Assembly (NCBI GenBank): GCA_012845835.1
Contig: JABAKD010000015.1
Location: forward strand, 10,726,845-10,790,844
DNA: 64,000 nucleotides
Source of the DNA: Undaria pinnatifida
Lineage: Eukaryota > Sar > Phaeophyceae > Laminariales > Alariaceae
Direction of reading: 5' to 3'
Each line of letters begins with the position of its first letter. Position 1 is the stretch's first letter. Positions 20,135-32,100 of this stretch are shown in pieces. The position numbers and the translations under genes are program-made. The notes under the pieces were generated by a model, which saw only the letters and a list, made by a program, of their open reading frames with translations, ran no database searches and was not told the DNA's origin.

Positions 20135-23100
20135 ATGAAATACTGATGATGATGATATAAAATACTGATGATGATGATGATGTTGATGACGACGACGACG
20201 ACGATGATGGTCTCACATTCGCTCATTTCCGTGGTCGCGACCACAACACCGAAAAATCATCCCGGCGGAAGAAAGCATGAGCCTAGTCGCCCCACCTCGT
20301 ACAAAAAACTAGCAAAAGAAAAAAGCATCCCTATGGAAGAAAAAACATAACCCTACGGCACGCGCTACGATCGAGGTAGAGATTTTTGGCTAAATGTGTT
20401 CTGAATGGCGAGGCTCCTTATGCCATTTCCAACTCTTAAAACTCATCCTAGTCTAACTCCAAGTGATTTGTCCCATATCGAGCGTGCGGTGATAAAAGGT
20501 GCTAAAAATAGGTTAATACGAGGAGGAATCGGGATGCCGTTCTCTTTTTCCTGCAAATATAATTTCGTTCGCTTACTTGAGCCATGGGTTTCGTCCATCG
20601 GTTTTCTGAACGACGGGGCTCCTTAACCCCTTTGCAACTGGAAACCTGTTTTGGGGACAAAATTACTTGGATTTAGTAAAGGGATGGGTTCGGGGGCTCT
20701 AAAGGGGTCAACCCATCTGAACCCAAAACCGACGGAAAGTTATTCTTTTTTTCGCACTCTATTTATTTTTGTACACCTAGGTCGTGGTTTTTTGTCCATC
20801 GGTTTCCATTTTCAGTTTACCTTAAAAGTCAGTTTTTTGGGTGACATGTCGAGCTCCTCACATAAACAAGAAGCCCCAGAAAAGAAAAATGGGGCGCTTC
20901 TCTCTACCGTGCTATTAGTATCACCCCCCCCCCCCCCACCCTAGCCCCCCCCCGCCTCCCCCCCCCCCCTACCCTAGTCCCTCCCCCCTACCCTAGTCCC
21001 CCCCCCCCCCTACCCTATCCCCCCCCTCCCCTAGTCCCCCCCCACCTACCCCCCCCCCCTACCTTGTAGGCACCGCGTAAATCTCGAACGAACAAAAATC
21101 GGCGCAGTCCCTTTCCTCGCCCTCGTGCGCGTACGTCTGCAGTCTGTTTTCGGGCGTGTGCAGAGTCACCCCCGCCCACTCGACCGTGGCATTCCCCCCC
21201 GCTACCACGGCACGGGATGAAACTCCGTCTTGGGACGACTCTAGCGTCTTGGCGGACAGCACGGGAGATATCGGCACGTCTCCCTCTCCCACAACATCCA
21301 ACTAGATAAGGAGAGGCGGGGGGGGGGGGGGAGGGCGTACTTATTTGTTGCTTGCCTTTGTCATTTGACCCTTGACCACGCATCCCTTCCGAGACGGAGC
21401 ACCGTTTCTATACTCCTGATCGAGACACGTCCAACGTTTCGGCGCTCATAAGGTTTCTTCCATGCATCCCACAACAACCAATTAGATAAGAAGCGAGGGG
21501 GAGGGGGAGGGGTGAGGGAAGGGGGGGGGGGGGGGCGTACTCATTTGTTGCTTGCCTTAGTCATTTGACCATTGACCACGCGTTTCTTTCGAAACGGAGC
21601 ACCGCTCCTACTCCTACTAGACACCTAAAACATTTGGGCGCTCAGCACGTTTCTTCCACACGTAAATAAGCATTTTTCGCTTATCTTATCTCCTTTTCTG
21701 GCCGCCTGTGGCCAATATAACGGGGCGAGGGAGGCCAATATATATACTGCAGTTAGGGTCTGTTCGTGGGATTGCACTTCCACGTCTTCTCAAAAGTCAA
21801 TCGGTAGTCGACAGCAGAGGGAGGCTTGGCGGACAGCAGAGAGGATACGAGCACACGTCTCCCTCTCTCCCACCACGATCAACTAGATAAGGGAGGAGGG
21901 GAGACGGTGGAGAGGGGAGAGGTAGTTGGATTGGGGTGGGGTGAGAGGAGGGGGAGAAGGGAGAATGAGGAGAGGGGGGTAGGAGTGGGGGGGGGCGAGA
22001 GAGAAAGAAAAAGAAAGAGAAAGGGAGACAACTAGGAATCGTTCCTCGGATCGTCATTTCAAATTTCCCCAAAAGGCAGAATTGCGGGCGAGGTACAGAG
22101 CCCAATGAGGAATTTGTGCCTCAGAACATCTATACGTGCACATCTCCCGCTCTTAGGGGTACACCTAAGGCCAAACCCACACACTAACCCTCAACACGAG
22201 CTCCTGGTCTTCCGCTCTCTGTCCAAGACGCATCTCCACGCCGACGAAGTAAGTCGCTCCTGTACGCCCCCTCCCCCCCGCCCCCCCCCCCCTCTCCCCC
22301 CTTCTCCGCTCGGACGATCACTGCGACATCGTCGCTACCGCTTGGCGTCTCGCATTGGACCTCGCCCGAACCAATCGGTGGCCGGCTAATCCTGCAGGAC
22401 GTTTCGCCGTTGGACATGTAGGCGTACTCGTTCTCCTGAGGAGGCATGTGTTGGGAAGGGGTAGGGGTGGAGGGGGATGATAAGGATGGGGGGGGCGGCG
22501 GGTGTGCGTGTGAGGAAGGGGGGGTGTCAGGACGTGTTACCGTAGGACATGTAGGCGTACTCGTTTCCCTGAAGAGGCAAGTTTTAGGTGCCCCCCCCCC
22601 CCTCACACACACCCAAAACACGCGTTCTCTGAGGAAGGAGTAAGCGTACGTTTCCAACGGTGACGCGTGGTGCAAGGTCAACCGGCTAGCAGACATTGGT
22701 TTCACCGCAATGCTTATGCCGTTTCCTTCGTCCCTGTCTCTCACCCCCTACCCCCACTCCCCTACCCCCCTCCCCCCCCCCCCCTCCCCGGGGTACTCAT
22801 TTCATGAATCCAATGAAAAAATTCATGGCCTAGGTATAAAACAAAAAAAAAATGAAACAAAAAAACAGTCCAGCGATATGGGGTTTTAAAGAGAGTTCCG
22901 AAATTCACAAAAAAAAAGCCGAAAAAGTGCTATTACTACCTCCATCGTAGCTGTGTTTTGTTTACTTCCCGCGGCACGCCCCGCTCTCTTAACGCCTTCA
23001 TCATAAAGCCCCAAAATCCTTCCCCATACTAACTCCAAGTTACTTGTCCCCAAAAACGGGTTTCCAGTTGTAGAGGATTTAAGCTGTAGACCCCACTACT

Positions 23101-26100
23101 GCACCTCCTTCCGCGGGTAGAGGTTGGGGCAGGTGTCATCGCAGACAAACAGGTTCATTTCCCCCCGGCACGTCTCGATCGACACCTGAGCAGACGCGAT
23201 GGCAACCAAAGAACGACAGCGCGTATCTTGAGCGCGATCGGAGTATCACACACACGGCTTGCAAACATAAAGTTTTTCCACGAAATCTTCGATCACATAG
23301 CTAGCTGGAGTGTAGTTTATTCACTTATAGTATCATGTCAGTCGCTTTCTTTTCGCACGACTCAAGATTAATCATCTGTAAAAGAGCTGTCTCCCTCGCA
23401 TGATGCTCTTGAAAAATTCCGTTGCCGATCTTTTAATCCGTGTACAGCTCCGGATCAACGGGGCGTCTATGCTGCGATGTAGCCGGAAGCTCTCACCCCG
23501 GGTTACTACCCCGGAGTTGATTGATTTCGGGTTAGCATCGCGGCACCTCGTCGCAGCGGGTACTTAGCGGGGTAAAACAAACTTACCCTGGCACAACAGA
23601 ATAAAGAAACATCACCCAAAACAGGCGCTCTTAGCGCTCTTAGCGCTCTTAGCGCACACATTTTACTCCTATCTATAACGAGTGGGCAATGTGTCGCTGT
23701 TAGTCTGGCGGAAAAAGCCGATCTGACCCTTCTCAACTCCCGAATGTCCTTATCTCGGGGCGCTCTTGAATCAGGATACCCGCTGTATACGGTCTGGCGT
23801 TGGGACACGGCATGGGAGTTACTATTGGTATTGGAGGCGTTTCTTGCGGTGGGGTCGGGATCACTCGCACGAGCAAACCCCCCTGTTCCTCTGCCGTATT
23901 TAGCTGTAAGCCCACAACGGAACGGTTATCGCTACGCTACGCTACGCCAAAGCAAAATCGCCCAAAGTCTTGCCGTCAGTCCAGAGATATACACACATTG
24001 TTGCGCTTTTTCAACCATTTCACCCCAACGACGTCACTAGGGGGTAGCAGTCATCGGCATAGTATACTACATTTCCTATGGGTTAAGGGTAGGGTTAGGG
24101 CTAGGGCTAGTTCCATCCACGGTGGAAAACACAATAACGTAGGACAGACACCCCGTCAGTGAGACACAAGAGTTATTCGGGCGAGTGGCTCCAACCAAGC
24201 AGTGAAGAAAGGGGTATTTCCCCCTCCTGCCGTAGCCTTGGTATCGCTAGAACTCCTCAAGCGGGGCGGGACCCAAAATGAGTTACATCCCTGCAGCTTC
24301 TTGCGGCTCGGCTCGCACCTGGAAGTCCCCGTCGCCTTCGGAGCAGATCTCATAAAACTTTGTGCGCCCGTAGAGCTGGTTGCGTGGGAGCACCACGACA
24401 CCGTCCGGTACATCGAAGGCGTTGACGCAAGGCAACACCTGCAACGGCGCGGAAGAAACGTTTTTTACAGAAAAGTTGTTCGTCGATCAAAACGGTCGAG
24501 TCCAATAAACATCGCTTCGCGTCAACGCGGGGTAAACGGCTTGCCATGATTCAAGCGTTGTAGCTTTTCGAGTGCAGTTATCGATCGAAACAGCCGAGGC
24601 TGCACGTTAGCGTTAACGCGCGGCAAGACCTTGTCATGCCATGAAGAGAGTTTCGAACAACTTGATCTCACCGTCGGCATGTTTTCGTTTCAATTTGTAG
24701 TCTAGTGACAACAAAAAAAACAAGCACGCGCCACCCGAGGAGCCGTAGTATAGAGTTTCAAACAAAGTTATCGATCTGACAGCCAGGTTTTTCTTCTAAC
24801 CTTGCCGGCATCACCACTACTCCATCCAGCAGATCGATGGTGTTAACGCAGGGCAAGACCTGCAGCGACATAAAAGAAAACTTTCGACGAAAGATATCGA
24901 CCAAAACGGCCGAGTACGGCAGATCGTTGGTGGTAACTCAGGGCAATACCTGCCACAACTAAGAGTTACCAGTCCCACAATAAACGTAAGCTCGATATGA
25001 AGAACAATACAATTGATCACGACATTGGAATTGAGGCCGTGCGGTACTGCTATCCAAATTCTAAGCATCGTTCACAATCGCATCACCATGCATATACAAA
25101 GATCGAACGATTGAAACATCCAGAGGTTGACCCGGGGATGTCTGCTCATCATCCCCTCGTTGACCAGGGGATGCTTGTTTATCAATCCCTCCCTAAGATC
25201 TGAGTTTCACACATTTTCAAGAATTAACGCTCATATCGAGCTTATATTTATTGTCGCACTGGTATAAAAGAACAGCCGAAGTGCAAGCTTGCGGTAAAAC
25301 CTTAACGCACGGCAAGGCCTATCATGTCATAAAGACAGTTTCAAACACACTTAATGATCTCACCGCAGACACGCCTTATTTCTTATCGCTAAAACCAAAG
25401 GAACCGAGGGAGGAAAAAATAATAAACAAGCGCGATTCGAGGAGCCGTAGTACATACCAGTATAGACTAGAGCTTCAAAACTAAAGCTATCTATGTCACA
25501 GCCAAGCTTGTTTCTCAATTTTGCCGGCGTTACCAATACCCCACCCGGTAGATCGACCACGTTAACGCAAGGAAATACCTGTCGTGATAAAACCTTTTAG
25601 GTATACTATAATCAAGATAAAACCTTTTAGGTATACTATGCAAGGAAATACCTGTCGCGATAAAACCTTTTAGGAGTTGGTTATATCTTGATTATAGTAT
25701 ATATATATATCTATATATATCTTGGTTATAGTATACCTGGTATGCATCTTGATTGTAATAAATGTATTGATTGTAGTATAGATCTCTTGAATACAGAGAC
25801 GTCCCAATATACAGCATAGATGTCATGGTTAATAGTATAGACATATTGATAATAGTATGTGTAGGAAATACCTGTCGTGATAAAACCTTTTGGGAGTTGG
25901 TTATATCTTGATTATAGTACATATATATATATATATATATCTTGGTTATAGTATAATTGGTATGCATCTTGATTGCAATAAATGTATTGATTGTAGTATA
26001 GATCTCTTGAATACAGAGACGTCCCAATATACAGCATAGATATATAGACATATTGATGATAGTGTGTGTATATATATATGTGTATATATTAATTTATAGC

Positions 26101-29100
26101 ATAGCGACCAAACCCCCCCGACCAATCCGATACTTTCAAGCGTCTACCAGCAGTATAGCGTGAGCCCGCAGCAGTACGAGAAGGATCATGCTGCCTGCGC
26201 CCGTCCCGTACGAGTTTTTGCATTTCTGGGGTTGTAGTTCGGACACCATGTTATATCATCGCCAACCAGCAGTGGCCGATGCCGTAATCGTCAATTATCG
26301 TCGTCAATTTTTTTTCCCTCTGAAACCTCAAAGAGGTCAACGCAAGGAATTATTTAATAAATATATTCTAACGACGTCAGCTGTGAGTTCGACGAAATTA
26401 GGGTCGATACTCATCTTTGCAAGCTGCTTTGGTGGTACTTGTAGTATACTATGGGGGTGAATTTTTTCGCCTAATGGGAGTGGTCCTGTATAAAATATAT
26501 ATATTTGAGACAATAATAAGTTGAAAAGGAAGCACAGGCAGACCTGACAAAATTGCGATAAACCACACTGCCGACCCATCGCATACCCTCCTGAGACGAC
26601 CTCTACGAAACACAGTACCATTTACCTCACGAAGTAAAATCACCCTCGCGATCAATAGTGATGACATCGCATATATATGACATCACATACCCACCTCGCC
26701 TGATGTATTTGTAGGACGTATCTCTGACTTAAAATTGACGACCGCAGAACCCCACATCGACAAGGTAAAATCATAGGCGTGAAATCGTACATTTATTTGA
26801 GACAAAAATAATTTGGAAAAGGAAGCACAGGCAGATGTGTTAAAATTGCGGTAAACAACCTTACCAACCCATTACGTAGGGTATTTCGTACATACAGTCT
26901 GCATGATCGCCTCCCAACCTATGCCAAGCGAAGTATTACTAACGAGGTAACGTAAGTGAGCGCGTGTATACCAAGAATGACTAACGAGGTAACGTAATTG
27001 AGCATGTATACCAAGCGTTCCTTTAAAACTGACGATTCGCATCCCTCCCTCTAATGCTCAATGGCGGAGACAGTACATGGCCACATACATCACCTCGCAT
27101 GCTGTATTTGGCAATACGTATCTATTTCGTATAATTAGCGATGTCAGAAAATAATGGTAACTGTATGATGATGGTGATAAACAGTGCATGACCACATCAC
27201 CTCGCCTGTTGTATTTGACAATACGTATCTCTTTGTTATAATTAGCGATGTCAGAAAATAATGGTACCTACAAATATTCTATAAAATATTCTAGCTTTCA
27301 ATCGATGTATCATACAACAACAAATTATGAAGATTTAACACGTTATTTACTATACTTAAACACTGGGTTGCATGCTGCATCTAACATCAAACCTTCTAGA
27401 ATACCTGGTAGTAAACATTACAAGCCAGATGATATAAAGGGATGTCTTATTGCTTCAATCGTCAGGTTTGTCCCCTTTGAGGATTTATAGTTTCCGCGCA
27501 CATATTGAAATGTCCCGCCCCCCGCCCCCCCCCCCCCTCCCCCTCCACTGACCCCTCTTGTTCATAAAAAAAACCCAACCCTCCCCCCCCGCCCCTCCGT
27601 CCCCCGATTCCCCCCCCCTTCCGCCTAGTTTGTCCAAACGCCCCACTCACAATCAAAATCGGCCTGAGTAATAAACACCTATACGCAGTTGATATCACGT
27701 CATTATCTTTCTGACCATCCATGACGTATTTTTCCCCCCAACCCCCCCCCGCCCCCCCCCCCCTCCAACGCCCCCTCTTTTCCGACCACCTGCACGATCG
27801 CCTAGACCTAGCACCACGCGTATAACAAGCTGCTACATATCTTTGATCTCACAGCCGAAGTCTATTTGAATATTATTTGTGACCTAAACCTCCTCAAAAA
27901 TCTCCCCCCCCCCCCTCCTCTTGCTCTCCCTTACTCAAACGCCCCACCAAATATCGAAATCCGCCACATTAATAAACACTTCACGCACAGGATATCACCT
28001 CATTATCTTTCGAGAGCCATCCATGCGGCTGTGTCCCCCCCCCCCCCCCCCCGCCTCGAACGCCCCCTTCTCCCCCATCACCCGCACCATCGCCTAGACC
28101 TAGCACCACACGTATAACAAACCCCTTACCTAAAGCCCTTCCTCCCCCCCCCCCTCCAACGCCCCCTCTTTTCCGACCACCTGCACGATCGCCTATACCT
28201 AGCACCACGCGTATAACAAGCTGCTACATATCTTAAATCTCACAGCCGAAGTGTATTTGAATATTATTTGTGACCTAAACCTCCTCAAAAATCTCCCCCC
28301 CCCCCCCTCTTGCTCTCCCTTACTCAAACGCCCCACCAAATATTGAAATCCGCCACATTAATAAACACTTCACGCACAGGATATCACCTCATTATCTTTC
28401 GAGAGCCATCCATGCCGCTGTGTTCCCCCCCCCCCCCCCCGCCTCGAACGCCCCCTTCTTCCCCATCACCCGCACCATCGCCTAGACCTAGCACCACACG
28501 TATAACAAACCCCTCACCTAAAGCCCTTCCTCCCCCCCCCCCACCCCCCCCCGCCCCCCCCCCTGCCCCCACACCCCCCACCTCCCCCCAACCCATCCCA
28601 ACCCCACCCCCTCGAACACTCCACCCTCTCTTTACTCACTGATTGTACGACTTACCCCAGGATATACATGATAAACTGATGTATTATTTCCAAAACCGTC
28701 ACATTTATCCCCTCAAAATAATGTATAGTTTCCAGGCACATATTGAGCTGCCCCCCCCGCCCCCCCCCCCCCCCCCCGCCCCCAATAATATACTGGTGCC
28801 AAATCCGTCAGATTTATCCCCTCGAAAGGATTTATAGCTTACATGCACAAATTGCCCCCTTCCCCCCCCCCCCCCCCTCCAAACCCGCTCGCTTTTGATC
28901 AAAACCAGGCCCCCGCGTCCTTCAAAACTCCGCCCCACCCCCCTCACCGGTTATTCGACTTACAAGATTCACTTGATAAAAGGATACATTTCCCTTCACA
29001 GCTGTCAGATTTTGTCCCCCTCAGAAACGGGTTTTATAGTTTCCGCGCACAGACTGACTAAATTCATCCTGTTGACCCTGATAGCTACACTGTAGTTGTA

Positions 29101-32100
29101 AGGGGAGTCGCCGACCTATATCCTTAATGAGGACACACAACTCGTAATGCGCGCGATCGGAGTATCACACACAGCTTGCAAAGATGAGTTTCGACGAAAT
29201 CTTCGATCTCACAGCTGGAGTGTATTTTCATTTTTTATAATATATATATTTGTTCTTTGTACATGCAGCATTTAATGTCTTGTTTTCTGGTTTTGGCATT
29301 TTTTGGCGTGCTTAACCCCTTTAGAGCCCCCGAACCTCTCCCTATACTAATTTCAAGTAAATTTGTCCCCAAAACGGGTTTCCAGTTGTAAAAGTCTTGT
29401 TTTCTGGTTTTGGCATTTTTTGGCGTGCTTAACCCCTTTAGAGCCCCCGAACCTCTCCCTATACTAATTTCAAGTAAATTTGTCCCCAAAACGGGTTTCC
29501 AGTTGTAAAGGGGTTAAACCCCTGAAGGGAAAAAAACAAAATCGACGGAAAAAAAAGACGATGCCAGCATCCATCACACGAAACAACACGAAGCACAAGA
29601 ACCGTTTTGTTCATGTTGGGCCAAGGAGAGGATACCTACTCTCCTATTGATAGCTCCAATCCAAGGAGTGTCGAACAAACTTCCTTCATAACGTTTTCGA
29701 CATACACACGCATCCGTATGCAACGGCAGCTTGCGTTGCCGGGGTTGTAACGAAGACCACTGATAGGGACAGCTTACGCTATACCTACAATGGGACCGGA
29801 AGGGTGCGCCAGCTAGCGTTGGGCTGCGAAAGCAACTGAGTTAAATCGACACACGACGCGTATGAAAATACGTGGAAGTGTGGTGAGCTCAAGCTTTATT
29901 TTTCCCCATTCGCCGAAGGATGAAAAAGAAAAAAAATAAACAAATAAATAAATAAATAGTGGGGAAAGAACAAAGACAAACAAAGTTATCGATCCCGCTG
30001 CAGCGTTGCCTGTTAACCGTTTCGTTAAAAAAACAGGAAAGGAAACAAGTAAGCAACCATCAACTTCAACAAGCACAAAATAAAACAAGCACAGCCAAAC
30101 TTCAACAAAAAACTAACCTAAGGCGAACAAAGTTATCGATCCCGCTGCACAGTCGCTTATTAATCGTTTCATTAAACAGGAAAGGAAACAAACAAGCAAC
30201 CATCAACTTCAACAGGCACAAAATCTAACAAGCACAGCCAATCTTCAACAAAAAACTAACTTAAAAACCAGCTTTTCTCGAACTTCAACTAGCACCAAAT
30301 CCAACAAGTACAGCCAAACTTCAATTTCACCAAAAAACCAACTTAATCCCTGGGTTCTCACCAACAGCTCACCCCTCGAGGGCGTCCACCGTCGCCTTGA
30401 GCTTCATCAGTGGCTCATCTACCGCAACATGCGTCAACTTCAACCATCACAACCAACGTAAAACAAGCACCATACATCAACGACAAGCGCCAACTTCAAC
30501 AAGCACCGTGCATCAGCTTCAACGAGCGCACCCAACCTCAACCACATGTTCTCACCAATAGCGCACCCTTTGGTGAATCAACCGTCGCCGAGAGTTGCAT
30601 CGGCGGCTCATCTCCCGACCCGGCCACGACCCCGACGTAGTACACACAGCCCGGGCCTGCCGAAGAGGGGATGCAATAACTCGCGCCCCCCGTCGTACCC
30701 GGTGCAGTTGATATGAAAACCGTGCCATGGGCGGAAGATACTTCAAACTGCACACACGTCAGCGCAGAAAAAAAAATGAATGAACGGGAGGACGGGAGGG
30801 GGGGCGGGGGGGGGGGGGGGCGTACTCATTTGTTCCTTGCCTTAGTCATTTGACCATTGACCACGCGTCCCGTTCGAGACGACGGGGCACCGTTCCTACT
30901 CCTACTAGAGACCGTTCCTACTCCTTCTAGAGACACCTCCAACGTTTGGGCGCTCATTACGCTGCTCCCATATATAACATAGCAACTGTTTGCTTATCCT
31001 ATCCCCTTCCTGTCTCGCAGTGGAGGAAGGGACGGGGGGGGGGGGGGTACTCAATTTGTGCATGGCCGTAGTCGTATGAACATAGACCCTCACATCCCTG
31101 CTATGCCGGGACGGAGCACGTCGGGTTTTCACCAACCAGGCAGACATTACGGGGGGGGGGGGGGGTGCTCAGTTTGTGCATGGTCGTAATCGTATGACCA
31201 TAAACCCTCGCATCCCTACTATGCCCGGACGGAGCACGTCGGGTTTTCACCAGCCAGGCAGGGGGGGTAGCATTTGAGGTGCCAGTCAGCAGCCGTACCT
31301 TTGTTTTTATCCCCCATCCAGACGCTAGTTTAGGTCTCGTTTGAGCCCACAGGCTAGATAGACCTCAGGGAAAATAGCGAAATACAAGACCTTTGTAACG
31401 AAGACCACTGATAGGGACGGCTCACGCTATACCTACAATGGGACTCGAAGGGTGCGCCAGCTAGCGTTGGGCTGCGAAAGCAACTGAGTTAAATCGACAC
31501 ACGACGCGTATGAAAATACGCGGAAGTGTGGTGAGCTAAAGCTTTATTTTTCCCCATCCGCCGGAGGATAAGAAGAAAAAAAAAAAAAAAAAAATACAAG
31601 ACCATCATCCCCATCATCATGGTCACCTGAGGCTGCGTTTGGTGGACGCCGTTACCCTCGGCGGGAATCGGCAAAGGGACACCACCCAATAAAACCAACG
31701 GTGAAAAAAAAAAAAACACTTCGCCAGACCTACGTAAACCGACCCCCCCCCAAAAAAAAACTGAGACGTGTCGTGTTATCAACCATCTATTCGTGAGAGA
31801 GCGCGCAGAAATTAACTCACAGCTGACGTCCTTGAAATAATTCTATAAAATGAGTACTAGTACAGGTTAGTTGTATTTTGCGCAGCGTGTTCGTACAACT
31901 AGTTCGCAACCTACATAAATTCTGACGCTCATCCCTTATCCACCGAGGTCGGGTTGCTCGTTTGTTCGCCAACGCTGTGCAATCGACGCGGGCCACGACC
32001 GAGGTTGCACTTTTTATCTGAAACGTTGTACGTGAAAAAAATGAGGGCTTCTTAACCCCTTTAAGAGCCCCCCAAATCCCTCCCTATACTAACTTCAAGT

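Larger units (their letters stand above)
15655..20360. other. Intron content between exons 25 and 23
   Basis: Apart from tentative exon 24 this holds: a family 1 MITE part (15,726-15,880), a LINE tail (16,451-16,700), a CATCAC/CATCAT array (17,018-17,231), GGGTC elements, three related repeats at 18,000-18,740 whose core (GTGGTCACAG...TTGTCC, CGCGAGAGCGTGAGTTAGCA) recurs inverted at 62,435-62,575, a GGGACGGGATG-type array (18,960-19,290) and an ATG/GAT array (19,990-20,215). No further exon recognised. Confidence 0.6.
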
